Assembly: GCA_903896745.1 (NCBI GenBank)
Contig: CAITZA010000152.1
Location: 1 to 49,927, forward strand
Direction of reading: 5' to 3'
Source of the DNA: an uncultured Desulfomonile sp.
Lineage (GTDB): Bacteria > Desulfobacterota > Desulfomonilia > Desulfomonilales > Desulfomonilaceae
DNA: 49,927 nt
Shown here in pieces: positions 25,576 to 33,862 of this stretch. The position numbers and the translations under genes were made by a program. Within the stretch, counting starts at the first letter, position 1; the number at the start of each line of letters is the position of its first letter. Below the pieces are notes generated by a model. It saw only the letters and a program-made list of their open reading frames with translations, made no database searches and was not told the origin of the DNA.

Positions 25576-26544
25576 TTAAGCCGAGGATTCACTTTCGGCC
25601 CAGCGCTCCTCTCTTTCCAATGTCTTTTTAAGAGCCACAATAGCAACTTCAATCTGGTCGTCTGTCGGTTCCCGGGTTGTAAGCTTCTGAAGCCAAAGCC
25701 CCGGAAGCAAAAATGTCTTTAACAGCCTGTTATCATATCTATCCCCAAGTCGGATGATCTCATAGGAAATCCCCGCAATGGGAACCAGAAGTAACATCTT
25801 CACCACGATGTAGAACGCGTTTGTGAGAATTTTGTTTCCCATCAGGTCTTTCGGAAGAAAGGGAAAAACAGCGGTAAACAGAAAAATACTCAGCATCAGC
25901 ACCAATAATATGAACGCCGTTCCACAACGCGCATGAAGGGTTGGGTATTTTTTCGCGTTCTCAATAGTGAGATCGTCACCGCGCTCGTACGCATGTATGG
26001 ATTTGTGCTCCGCCCCATGATACTGAAAAACGCGGCGTATATCCTTCATCAAAGAGATCAGGGCGATATAGGCTACAAAGATGCTGACTTTTATGACACC
26101 ATCAATCACATGAAACCAAACGCTGCGAACACCGAGATCAACTCCGAACAAAACGCCAACCCCAATGGTGGCCAAATGCGGAATCACAACAAAAAGAAGC
26201 ATTGCCCCACCAATTGCAAACGCAATGGTACCACCCAGAGCCCATGGGCCAAGCTTCTCTTCTTCCTCGCCCAACGCTTCCTGGGCGGAATACGTCAAGG
26301 CTTGAATCCCATTGTAGAGGGCTTCATATAGAACTATGCAACCGCGGAGAAACGGATTTTTCAGAATAGGCCATTTTTCCATCGGAGAACGCCATCTGTC
26401 TTCTCTTACAGACAGTTCTCCGTCAGGTCTTCTGACTACAACAGTAAAAGTCTTTGGCGCCCGCATCATTATACCTTCGATGACAGCCTGACCTCCGACC
26501 TTGATCTGCTGCGTCCCGTCACTCTTCGGGTTAGAAATTAACAT
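25576..26544 (-). CDS. DUF1385 membrane protein (YqhQ-like)
   Basis: A 322-residue protein of the DUF1385 family. The N-terminal signature is VGGQAVIEGIMMRAP, followed by FLRGCIVLYEALYNGIQALTYSA, several transmembrane segments, and a conserved HGAEHKSIHAYERG block; the later RCGTAFILLVL is also typical. The His-rich HGAEHK region looks like a metal site or active site, but the function is not known. GAGGATTC precedes the ATG. The arrangement rpmE-DUF1385-prfA recurs in many bacteria, so a link to translation or the envelope has been suspected without proof. Confidence 0.88.
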   Translation of the reverse strand: MLISNPKSDGTQQIKVGGQAVIEGIMMRAPKTFTVVVRRPDGELSVREDRWRSPMEKWPILKNPFLRGCIVLYEALYNGIQALTYSAQEALGEEEEKLGPWALGGTIAFAIGGAMLLFVVIPHLATIGVGVLFGVDLGVRSVWFHVIDGVIKVSIFVAYIALISLMKDIRRVFQYHGAEHKSIHAYERGDDLTIENAKKYPTLHARCGTAFILLVLMLSIFLFTAVFPFLPKDLMGNKILTNAFYIVVKMLLLVPIAGISYEIIRLGDRYDNRLLKTFLLPGLWLQKLTTREPTDDQIEVAIVALKKTLEREERWAESESSA

Positions 26545-26655
26545 GAATCCTCTACTATTTTGTTAAGGCGTTTTCACATCGATTAAATAACTTTACCAGC
26601 GTTTGTCGCTGCAATCGTCTGATGTGAGCTATGTCCGACCTTCCACGGATTTCAG

Positions 26656-26949
26656 CTATGCCTTCTTGGCCTTTGCCCCAGCCGGAGACTTAGCCGCTTT
26701 TTCATCTTTCTTCTTCGTCTTGGCGGGTTTCTTGCCAGTTGAAATCTGGGTGTCCCCGTATTTCTTCATGAACCTTTCAACCCGTCCAGCGCTATCTATG
26801 AGTTTCTGCTTGCCTGTAAAGAAAGGATGGCAGGACGAGCAGATTTCAATTCGGTACTCTTCCTGTAGTGAACGCGTCGGCATGTCCGCGCCGCAGGCGC
26901 ACTTGAAAGATGTTTCTTTGTAGGCTGGGTGAATGCCTTTTTTCATCAT
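26656..26949 (-). CDS. rpmE: Ribosomal protein L31 with a basic C-terminal tail
   Basis: A 97-residue bL31 of the zinc-binding type. Four cysteines sit as C17-A-C19 (FKCACGADM) and C38-x2-C41 ([14 protein letters not shown]), so this is the housekeeping C+ form rather than the zinc-free stress paralogue. The L31 core ends near residue 68 ([11 protein letters not shown]). Beyond it are ~29 Lys/Ala-rich residues ([15 protein letters not shown]) not needed in the family, likely disordered and rRNA-contacting. GGAGGGTT precedes the double ATG. Confidence 0.95.
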   Translation of the reverse strand: MMKKGIHPAYKETSFKCACGADMPTRSLQEEYRIEICSSCHPFFTGKQKLIDSAGRVERFMKKYGDTQISTGKKPAKTKKKDEKAAKSPAGAKAKKA

Positions 26950-27188
26950 AACCCTCCGAAAATAATCTTAAACAAAATATATTAACATGAACCGCCGAAT
27001 ATCAAAACCATTTTTTTGAGGTTCGCCGTATTATTGCCTGTTGATACATATTATAATAATAATCAGCTCGCCTTCCGTGACAAGAGCGCTCCCGGAACCA
27101 TCATATACATCCGGACATTGAACCGGAATTTTCAGACAATTACACTTTCGCAAGCAATGTAAAAGAATTTCCCGGGTCTGTTGCAGGC

Positions 27189-28442
27189 TTACTTGTTCAT
27201 AACCTGCAAGAATTCTCGATTGGAGTCTGTTTGCATGATTTTGTCCAGCAGGAATTCCATGGCGTCTACGGAATTCATATCCGCCAGCAGTTTTCTGAGC
27301 AGCCAGATTCTCTGGAGGTCCTGCTGACTCAGGAGCAGTTCCTCTTTTCTTGTGCCTGAGCGGTTAATGTCAATACATGGGAAGATCCTGCGTTCCAGCA
27401 GACGTCTGTCGAGATGGATTTCCATGTTACCAGTGCCCTTGAATTCCTCGTAGATGACTTCATCCATCTTGCTGCCGGTATCGATGAGGGCTGTAGCGAT
27501 GATGGTGAGACTTCCGCCTTCTTCGATATTTCTTGCGGCGCCGAAGAATCTTTTTGGCCTATGGAGCGCGTTTGAATCAACACCACCTGAAAGAATCTTT
27601 CCGCTAGGAGGGACGACAGTGTTATGGGCCCTGGCCAGACGCGTTATACTATCGAGTAGAATTACGACATCTTTTTTGTGTTCTACTAGCCTCTTGGCCT
27701 TTTCGATAACCATGTCGGCAACCTGTACATGCCTCTGGGCCGGTTCGTCGAAGGTTGAGGAAATAACCTCGCCCTTAACCGATCTCTGCATGTCGGTAAC
27801 TTCCTCGGGACGCTCATCAATCAACAGGACTATGAGATAAATCTCGGGATGATTGATGGTCAGGCTGTTTGCGATTTGCTGAAGCAGCACGGTCTTTCCG
27901 GCTTTTGGCGGGCTAACGATAAGGGCGCGTTGTCCTTTTCCTATGGGCGCTACAAGATCCATTATTCGCATGGAATATAGCGTGGGGGATATTTCCAGCT
28001 TCAGTTTCTCATCGGGATAAAGTGGCGTAAGGTTGTCAAACAGAACCTTGTCACGCACCATCTCAGGATCTTCGCCGTTAATCTGTTCGACCTTCAGGAG
28101 CGCAAAATACCTCTCGGTATCTTTTGGCGGTCTAATGTAACCGGCAATGGTGTCGCCGGTGCGCATATTGAACCGCCTGATCTGACTGGGTGAAACATAG
28201 ATGTCATCTGGCCCGGGAAGGTAATTATAGTCAGGCGCTCGCAGGAAGCCAAACCCGTCCGGCAAAGTCTCAAGCACACCCTCCCCTCTTATGGGCTGTT
28301 CCTTTTCAGTGTGCTGGTGAGCCTGAAGTATGGCAAAAATAAGCTCCTGTTTACGCATACTGCTGGCGCCCTCAACTTCCAGTGAATTGGCTATGGCCAA
28401 CAGTTGGCTTACCTTTTTTTCTTTTAATTCTTGAACGTCCAT
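27189..28442 (-). CDS. rho: Transcription termination factor Rho
   Basis: A 417-residue hexameric RNA helicase for factor-dependent termination. It has the N-terminal Rho_N helical domain ([15 protein letters not shown]), the cold-shock-like primary RNA-binding domain ([29 protein letters not shown]), Walker A in [12 protein letters not shown] (AGKT at 181-184), Walker B in [14 protein letters not shown], the Q loop [11 protein letters not shown] and R loop [12 protein letters not shown]. There is no large insertion between the RNA-binding and ATPase domains, unlike Rho of many Actinobacteria. AGGAG precedes the ATG. It heads the minus-strand block rho-rpmE-DUF1385-prfA. Confidence 0.98.
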   Translation of the reverse strand: MDVQELKEKKVSQLLAIANSLEVEGASSMRKQELIFAILQAHQHTEKEQPIRGEGVLETLPDGFGFLRAPDYNYLPGPDDIYVSPSQIRRFNMRTGDTIAGYIRPPKDTERYFALLKVEQINGEDPEMVRDKVLFDNLTPLYPDEKLKLEISPTLYSMRIMDLVAPIGKGQRALIVSPPKAGKTVLLQQIANSLTINHPEIYLIVLLIDERPEEVTDMQRSVKGEVISSTFDEPAQRHVQVADMVIEKAKRLVEHKKDVVILLDSITRLARAHNTVVPPSGKILSGGVDSNALHRPKRFFGAARNIEEGGSLTIIATALIDTGSKMDEVIYEEFKGTGNMEIHLDRRLLERRIFPCIDINRSGTRKEELLLSQQDLQRIWLLRKLLADMNSVDAMEFLLDKIMQTDSNREFLQVMNK

Positions 28443-28726
28443 CGTGTCTCCTGGATATTTTTGCTGTTTATCGGTCAGTCGTATGGAAGATTATGTTATT
28501 TAGAGGTTTTTTCAGGGGAATGATCTCAGATGGGCCAATCAAACACGGAGTTTCGTCTTGCAACGGCTCCAACCCTAATGACTTTTTCCTCGGAGGAACA
28601 TTAATCCTGGAACGGGATCATTTTATATTATAGCTTGAGACTAATTAATAAACGTAGCTAAGCGTGTCAAGCAATTTATTTCACATACCCATTGATCGTA
28701 TCATGTTATACACGTAATATCAAACC

Positions 28727-29464
28727 ATGGAACAAATGACACTAAATCTGTCAGACCAGAAAAGCTCAGGCCTTGATGCAATTGTAGAACATGCCGGGAT
28801 ACACGAGGCCCTCACAACGCTTCGATCAATAGTTGAACGACGGGGCGCCATCTGCCCGTCCCCGGTATTGATCCATGGAATCCAGGGGTCAGGCAAGACA
28901 ACTTTAATCAAGGCGTTTCTCGGTTCCGTAAAAGCGTCCGCCAACGCGACTCCCAATAAAATATTGTTAGTTGAGCCTCAGATTGACTCGAACCGCTTTC
29001 CCCTCCTGGAAAACCTGGATCGCGTGAATGACGGTTCACTGTTTGACATGGAGCTGCTGGTCATAGAGGATATCCATAAAATATCGGGTGATGATTCTTA
29101 CAGTTACTGGAACATCTATAACAAAATGAATCGAAATAACGGAATCATGGTAATGACATCCAGATTTCCCCCATCACTTATGTTCGAGGGGAATGAACAC
29201 CTGAGATCACGCCTCTTATCAGGTCTGGTAATAAGTATAACGCCGCCGGATGATTCCGTGAAGTTGCTCATCCTTGACCAGATGGCCAGGCTGCGGGGAT
29301 TCAGGTTGAGTCATGATGTCATTACATATCTGTTGAGAAGAAAATCGCGAAATCTTAAGGAGCTCGACCGAATAGTCGCCTCGCTGGATTCTGAGTCTCT
29401 TGTGTTGAAACGGCGAATTACCATCCCGTTGATAAGGGACTTGGAGCAACGTGGATTAATTTAA
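28727..29464 (+). CDS. Hda-like DnaA-family ATPase
   Basis: A 245-residue AAA+ protein similar to DnaA domain III and Hda. Walker A is GIQGSGKTT (51-59) and Walker B-like is LLVIEDIHK (110-118). The C-terminal lid has ITPPDDSVKLLILDQMARLRGF and YLLRRKSRNLKELDRIV, then RRITIPLIRDL, close to the Hda pattern. It lacks the DnaA DNA-binding domain IV. Residues 3-8, QMTLNL, match the QLSLPL-type sliding-clamp-binding motif of Hda. It would stimulate ATP hydrolysis by DnaA at the replisome to prevent re-initiation; that role is inferred. It is followed 15 bp later by recO. Confidence 0.8.
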   Translation: MEQMTLNLSDQKSSGLDAIVEHAGIHEALTTLRSIVERRGAICPSPVLIHGIQGSGKTTLIKAFLGSVKASANATPNKILLVEPQIDSNRFPLLENLDRVNDGSLFDMELLVIEDIHKISGDDSYSYWNIYNKMNRNNGIMVMTSRFPPSLMFEGNEHLRSRLLSGLVISITPPDDSVKLLILDQMARLRGFRLSHDVITYLLRRKSRNLKELDRIVASLDSESLVLKRRITIPLIRDLEQRGLI

Positions 29465-29479
29465 GGGGAATACGCTGGC

Positions 29480-30253
29480 TTGAGGTCAATAATCCTAAGG
29501 AAGAACGACAGAGGTGAAGCTGACGAACTGGTGACCTTTTTTAGCCGTGATTGCGGCTGGATGACAGGCATAGCCAAGAATTCCAAGAAAAGCCGGGTCC
29601 GTTTTGGTGGCAATCTTGAGCCATACACCATCGTGGACCTGAATCTGAGGCACAGGAAGAGGGATGATTTTGTCTGGATTGACGACGCCACGATTCTCAG
29701 GGCGTTTACAAGCATAAGGCTCAATGTGGAATCTTTTGCAAGGGCTTCCTATTTTCTTGAGATAACCTCTATTTTTTCCCCAGAGTCCTCTCCGGATGAA
29801 ATACTTTTCGATTTCATGGAGGATTTCCTTTCGCAGCTTGATTCGTCCAGACTCAATCCATCCTTGTTAATGCTTCAGGAAATTGAGTTGCTGGGATTGC
29901 TCGGCTATTCTCCAACCCTGAATGTGTGCCCGATATGTTCAAAATCTTTCGGCGTTAATGAAGGCGGGGTGTTTGGTCTGGATTCTGGCGGAGTCTGTCA
30001 TGCGTCCTGTTCCACAAACAGGATAGATCAGCAACTGGCCCTGTCACCAGACACGCTGACCCTCCTGAGAAAGGCGTCTGAACTGGAGAAGAGCCTGAGA
30101 AACAGATTGAGGCTAAACTCCAAAGGTCAGACTGAGTTGAGAAAGGCGCTGTCGAGTTTTGTGCGATGGTTACGCGGCGCTGACATAAAATCTCTCCGGT
30201 TCATGGAAACAATGGGAATGGTCTACCCTCTCGAAAATGAAAACATCTTCTGA
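29480..30253 (+). CDS. recO: DNA repair protein RecO
   Basis: A 257-residue RecO, which with RecR loads RecA on gapped DNA coated with SSB. The N-terminal OB fold begins at RSIILRKNDRGEADELVTFFSRD, followed by GWMTGIAKNSKKSR; the middle is helical. A zinc site is formed by CPICSKSFG and GGVCHASC. Start is a TTG at 29480, about 11 nt after AAGGGG; no ATG is available near the family N-terminus. It converges with the lipoprotein gene 16 bp away. No terminator is visible between them. Confidence 0.88.
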   Translation: MRSIILRKNDRGEADELVTFFSRDCGWMTGIAKNSKKSRVRFGGNLEPYTIVDLNLRHRKRDDFVWIDDATILRAFTSIRLNVESFARASYFLEITSIFSPESSPDEILFDFMEDFLSQLDSSRLNPSLLMLQEIELLGLLGYSPTLNVCPICSKSFGVNEGGVFGLDSGGVCHASCSTNRIDQQLALSPDTLTLLRKASELEKSLRNRLRLNSKGQTELRKALSSFVRWLRGADIKSLRFMETMGMVYPLENENIF

Positions 30254-30269
30254 CTCAAGTTGTGGTTTA

Positions 30270-31289
30270 TCATCTCGTGGCGGTTCCCTGTGGAGTTCCT
30301 CCAAAAGTTCCGCTAATTATCCTGTCTATGCTGGTCACAAAATTTTCGCTGTCAACACCAGCAGCCCTTTCCATGGCATAAAGCTTGTTGGCGAGGTTGG
30401 CCGAATGGGTTTTCAGTCTCTCAATTTCACGGTCAGACGAAACGGCTTCATTGGTAAGCTTTTCCAATTGCGTGGTTGCCGAAGCCAGACGATCCTGAGA
30501 AAGCTGAATCTCCTGCTTCAATGCGGCTGTCTCCTGTGCGCCTCTCTCAGCAGCGTCCTTAAAAGACGCCAAATGAGAGCTCATGTTGGAAAGCTCGTTT
30601 TTTAGCCTGTTGGCTTCTGTTTCCGCAGCGCTCTTCAATTGAGCCGCGTCTGAATATGCTTTTTTCAGGGTTACAACTAGTTCGTCCTTTTCAGCGACAT
30701 CTTGTTTCAGATCATTTACCTGACTCGACAGCTTCTTAAGCTCTGCACTCATTTGTTCAACTTGGGTGTTTCTTTGAGCGGATAGATTGTCATATTGTTC
30801 AGTCGCCTCGCTGACAGTCTCCTTTAGTCTGGATACTTCGGCAGAAAGAGTCTGGGTCCGACCGAGCGCAGTCGCCAACTCCCCTTCTTTCCCCCGCAGT
30901 TCCTTAGTAATCTTTTCCAGCCTGGCGTTTAGCTGTTCGGCCTTGAACTCAGCCAAGGCCTTTGCTCCCATTAGCGCCACCCTGCTCTGACTATCAAATC
31001 CTGCGGAGGAACCCGCAGAAGACTGATCAGGCTTTGATACGCCGGCCGAAGACTGTCTTTCGATTTCATCCAGTTTGGAGGTAAGGGACTGAATCTGATC
31101 ATCCAGACTCCTGTTCAGGTCTGTCTGAGCTTCCAGTTCCTTGCGCGCACCGTCCAAATCTGATCGCAGACTTGAAATCAATTGCTGGTATTGCTCCGTC
31201 GCGGATCCGGATTTATCGCTGGATCCGCACCCATAAATTATTGGGGAAACCAATATCACTATGGCAATAGCGTATCTAAGACGGTTCAT
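30270..31289 (-). CDS. Coiled-coil lipoprotein
   Basis: A 339-residue exported protein. The N-terminus has a signal peptide with a probable lipobox ending at SPIIYGC (Cys21 as the lipidated residue), followed by GSSDKSGS and then a long coiled coil from about residue 30 to 315. The repeats are rich in Gln, Glu, Leu and Ala (DLNRSLDDQIQSLTSKLDEI, LKKLSSQVNDLKQDVAEKD). The last ~25 residues end with IISGTFGGTPQG. It is probably a periplasmic, membrane-tethered structural protein; no enzyme motif is seen. The ATG at 31289 has GGGAG 8 nt upstream; the in-frame TTG at 31304 is inside that signal. Confidence 0.75.
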   Translation of the reverse strand: MNRLRYAIAIVILVSPIIYGCGSSDKSGSATEQYQQLISSLRSDLDGARKELEAQTDLNRSLDDQIQSLTSKLDEIERQSSAGVSKPDQSSAGSSAGFDSQSRVALMGAKALAEFKAEQLNARLEKITKELRGKEGELATALGRTQTLSAEVSRLKETVSEATEQYDNLSAQRNTQVEQMSAELKKLSSQVNDLKQDVAEKDELVVTLKKAYSDAAQLKSAAETEANRLKNELSNMSSHLASFKDAAERGAQETAALKQEIQLSQDRLASATTQLEKLTNEAVSSDREIERLKTHSANLANKLYAMERAAGVDSENFVTSIDRIISGTFGGTPQGTATR

Positions 31290-31786
31290 TGTTATTTCTC
31301 CCAATTTGTTAGGTTATGAAATCAAACACATGATACATATCAAAATATAAACCAAATATGCTTTATTATAAAGATATTATAAGTAATAAGTCAATATAAT
31401 TATAAGTAATATTCGTAACATTCGGCTAACGTGAAGAGGTTTATATATTCGTCATGATTTTACATATCCTGGAAAAGACTTTATTCACCATGATGAACAT
31501 CCTGAGAGAATGAGAGGATATGCGAATGGTTCGACTTGACAATGACATGGGAATTTTGGTATCTGAATTTATCCACGCAGATTTCGTCATTCCACTTAAT
31601 GCGTCATTAAATATATGATTTTTTTTGGTGACAGTCAGTATTCCGAACATTTATCCTGATGTTCGATTCTAGTAAGATACTATTTCAGTAGGTATTACTA
31701 CGCGTCAGCCCACTGAAATGCCAAAATCCATATCAGGTTCTCCGCCATGAATTTTATTCACCATTTCTATCGCAAAGGGGTTAAGT
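31290..31786. other. A+T-rich divergent gap between lipoprotein and acyl-CoA dehydrogenase genes
   Basis: A 497-bp A+T-rich gap. Its left part holds the lipoprotein promoter. A 69-codon minus-strand frame (31441-31650) has no Shine-Dalgarno or recognisable sequence and is probably not a gene. A weak plus-strand candidate promoter (TTGACA at 31536-31541, 18 bp, TATCTG) is possible for the downstream dehydrogenase. The ATG of that gene has AAAGGGG at good spacing. Confidence 0.4.
31365..31394 (-). promoter_or_regulatory. Sigma-70 promoter of the coiled-coil lipoprotein
   Basis: On the minus strand TTGACT (31389-31394, five of six), an 18-bp spacer and TATAAT (31365-31370, perfect). Start of transcription would be near 31358, about 70 nt before the ATG at 31289. 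Confidence 0.55.
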
Positions 31787-32956
31787 ATGTCCTTGAATTT
31801 TGATCTTCCCAAAGATGCTGAACTCACACGTAAGGTAGTTCGTGAATTTGCCGAGAAGGAAATAGCTCCGATAGCTCAGGAGCTTGATGACAAGGAAGAG
31901 TTTTCTTACAGCCTCACGAAAAAAATGGGCGAGCTGGATTTTTTTGGCCCGTTTGTTTCTGAGGAATATGGGGGAAGCGACGTTGGTTATCTCAACTACA
32001 TCATAATGGTTGAAGAAATAGCCCGTATAGATGGTTCCCAGGCTGCAACCATAGCGGCTGGAAACTCCTTGGGCGTATTTCCCATTTTTGCATTTGGGAC
32101 GGAAGAGCAAAAGAAGAAGTGGTTACCTGATTTATGTAAGGGGAAGATACTGGCGTCGTTTGGTCTGACAGAACCTGATGCGGGTTCAGACGCTGGGGCA
32201 TCCCAGACATCGGCTGTCCTTGACGGCAACGAATGGGTTATCAACGGCAGCAAAATATTTATCACCAACTCCACCACAGACATTAGCGCTGTTTGCGTCG
32301 TTCAGTGTATCACCGACTCTTCAGATCCCAAGAAACCGGAGATTAGCTGTATTCTGGTTGAGAATGGAACCAGGGGCTTCACTGCGGAAACCATGCATGG
32401 AAAAATGTGTTGGCGCTCCTCGAACACCGGGCAGTTGACTTTTCAGGACTGCAGGGTTCCGAAAGAGAATTTGCTTGGAGCTAGAGGTGAGGGATTTCAC
32501 CAGATGCTCAAGACCCTGGACGGAGGCAGGCTATCCATAGGCGCAATGGGGCTTGGTGGGGCTCAGGGTAGTTTTGAACTAGCCCTTGATTATTCCAGGA
32601 AGCGAAAACAGTTTGGCAGGCCTATTGGCGCATTTCAGGTCAACGCATTTAAACTGGCGGACATGGCCACAGAGATAGAGATGGCCCGTCTGCTTCTGTA
32701 TAAGGCTTGCTGGATGAAGGATAACAACAAGCTTACCCCCAAATACGGGGCCATGGCAAAGCTGGTATGTTCCGAAACCTATTACCGGGCGGCCAATCAC
32801 GCTGTTCAAATGCATGGCGGTTATGGGCTGATGAAGGATTACGCGGTGGAAAGGCATTATAGAAACCAGAAGCTGCTTGATATCGGCGAAGGCACATCAG
32901 AAGTTCAAAGAATAGTAATAGCGCGAAACATAGGCGCCCCAGGCAGATCTATGTAA
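31787..32956 (+). CDS. Acyl-CoA dehydrogenase (short/medium type)
   Basis: A 389-residue flavoprotein of the normal-length acyl-CoA dehydrogenase family, distinct from the 619-residue enzyme in the other operon. It shows the N-terminal domain (REFAEKEIAPIAQELDD), the flavin domain (FGLTEPDAGSDAGASQT, WVINGSKIFITNS), and the helical C-terminal domain (RKQFGRPIGAFQ, AVQMHGGYGLMKDYAVE) with the catalytic Glu in IGEGTSEVQRIVIARNI. It would oxidise a short or medium acyl-CoA and reduce EtfAB. It heads a run with the XRE-cupin regulator, the EMO-like oxidoreductase and etfBA, so its electron path is encoded beside it. The exact substrate is not readable. Confidence 0.92.
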   Translation: MSLNFDLPKDAELTRKVVREFAEKEIAPIAQELDDKEEFSYSLTKKMGELDFFGPFVSEEYGGSDVGYLNYIIMVEEIARIDGSQAATIAAGNSLGVFPIFAFGTEEQKKKWLPDLCKGKILASFGLTEPDAGSDAGASQTSAVLDGNEWVINGSKIFITNSTTDISAVCVVQCITDSSDPKKPEISCILVENGTRGFTAETMHGKMCWRSSNTGQLTFQDCRVPKENLLGARGEGFHQMLKTLDGGRLSIGAMGLGGAQGSFELALDYSRKRKQFGRPIGAFQVNAFKLADMATEIEMARLLLYKACWMKDNNKLTPKYGAMAKLVCSETYYRAANHAVQMHGGYGLMKDYAVERHYRNQKLLDIGEGTSEVQRIVIARNIGAPGRSM

Positions 32957-32972
32957 CAATGTGTCCCACGTT

Positions 32973-32988
32973 AAACAACAGGTTGTTT
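32973..32988. promoter_or_regulatory. Dyad upstream of the XRE-cupin gene (possible operator)
   Basis: AAACAAC-AG-GTTGTTT, a perfect 7+2+7 inverted repeat 28 nt before the regulator's ATG and 17 nt after the acyl-CoA dehydrogenase stop. The size suits an XRE-family dimer, so autoregulation is possible. It may equally be a weak RNA hairpin; no T tract follows. Confidence 0.4.
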
Positions 32989-33016
32989 GCAACTCCCACA
33001 CAGAGAGGTCTATTAG

Positions 33017-33703
33017 ATGGAATCCGATCAAACAAAAACCTCATACAATACTTTTCGGGAAGCAATTGATGATTACGGTGATGACAAGGGACATGATCTG
33101 TTGACTGACCCGACCAGTGTCGCTGAAATCACCACAAAAGCTGCAAAGGATCAGTCAGTAACTCACGGGGTGAAGCTGAAGGAAATCAGGGAATCTCACG
33201 GTTTCACAGTAGAGGAGTTGGCCCAGAAAAGCGGATTGAACGCTGACTCGCTGAAACTCATGGAAGCCGGTGAAATACTTCTGCCATTAGGTCAACTGAT
33301 AAAACTGAGCAAGGCTCTGTCTCTAAAGATGTCCGATGTAATCGCTACCGGAACTGAATCTTTCACAATAGTGAGGGCTGACGAGCGGCAGTCTGTGACA
33401 AGACTGGGGGCATCCAAGCAGGCCAGGCGTGGTTATGAATATGAATCTTTGGCGCCAGGCAAAAAGGATCGCCTTATAGAGCCTTTTATTGTGACGCTAC
33501 ACCCGTCCGATGACGATGACAAATCGAGCCATGACGGACAGGAGTTCATTTTCGTTCTGGATGGTGAGATGGAGGCGTTCGTAGACGACCATAACGCCGT
33601 TTTGAAACCGGGTGACGCCATTTATTATGATTCGACAAGCATACATCTGGTGAGAGCCTATGGTGACAAACCGGCTCGTATTCTTGCCATCATAATGAGT
33701 TAG
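33017..33703 (+). CDS. XRE-family regulator with a C-terminal cupin
   Basis: A 228-residue protein. After ~50 poorly structured residues comes an XRE helix-turn-helix (GVKLKEIRESHGFTVEELAQ, KSGLNADSLKLMEAGE, residues ~51-108) and then a small cupin barrel (SHDGQEFIFVLDGEMEAF, LKPGDAIYYDSTSIHLVRA). HTH-cupin proteins usually sense a small ligand in the barrel. In other bacteria members control amino acid, polyamine or acyl-CoA metabolism. Here the genes on both sides suggest control of acyl-CoA oxidation (inference). Upstream is the dyad AAACAAC-AG-GTTGTTT. Confidence 0.87.
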   Translation: MESDQTKTSYNTFREAIDDYGDDKGHDLLTDPTSVAEITTKAAKDQSVTHGVKLKEIRESHGFTVEELAQKSGLNADSLKLMEAGEILLPLGQLIKLSKALSLKMSDVIATGTESFTIVRADERQSVTRLGASKQARRGYEYESLAPGKKDRLIEPFIVTLHPSDDDDKSSHDGQEFIFVLDGEMEAFVDDHNAVLKPGDAIYYDSTSIHLVRAYGDKPARILAIIMS

Positions 33704-33739
33704 AATCGCGTGTTATGATGCAGGCTTGACTTTGATACG

Positions 33740-33823
33740 GTCCCTGTCCGGTGACATACCGGGGGGCGGCGCCATGTTTCTCAAATGTTGCCACAACGTC
33801 AGACATGGCGCGTCAACAGGGAC
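33740..33823 (+). ncRNA. Candidate structured leader RNA (three-way junction) upstream of the EMO-like gene
   Basis: The 84-nt sequence can fold into a closed three-way junction. Outer stem: GTCCCTGT (33740-33747) with ACAGGGAC (33816-33823), 8 bp. First arm: CCGG (33748-33751) with CCGG (33759-33762), loop TGACATA. Second arm: GCGCCATGT (33769-33777) with ACATGGCGC (33803-33811), 9 bp, extended by ATGTTG-CCA-CAACGT inside. No U tract follows, so it is not an ordinary terminator. It ends 39 nt before the ATG of the downstream gene. I cannot match it to a known riboswitch class. It could be a cis-regulatory RNA, an attenuator or a DNA cruciform-like site. Confidence 0.4.
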
Positions 33824-33862
33824 TCCTCAAATTCTTTACATTTGGCCTAGGGGTTTTCCGTC

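Noticed and set aside
28627-28670. A rho promoter using TTGACA (28665-28670) and TATAAT (28627-28632) on the minus strand
   Set aside because: The boxes are 32 nt apart, far from the 16-18 nt required, so they cannot form one promoter; neither box has a good partner at proper spacing.
31441-31650. A 69-codon minus-strand frame in an A+T-rich gap
   Set aside because: No Shine-Dalgarno, no hydrophobic or domain pattern; it could not be supported as a gene.
33740-33823. Assignment of the leader structure to a known riboswitch (c-di-GMP, TPP, cobalamin, SAM, glycine)
   Set aside because: None of the conserved core sequences of these classes could be found; only the stem layout is supported.
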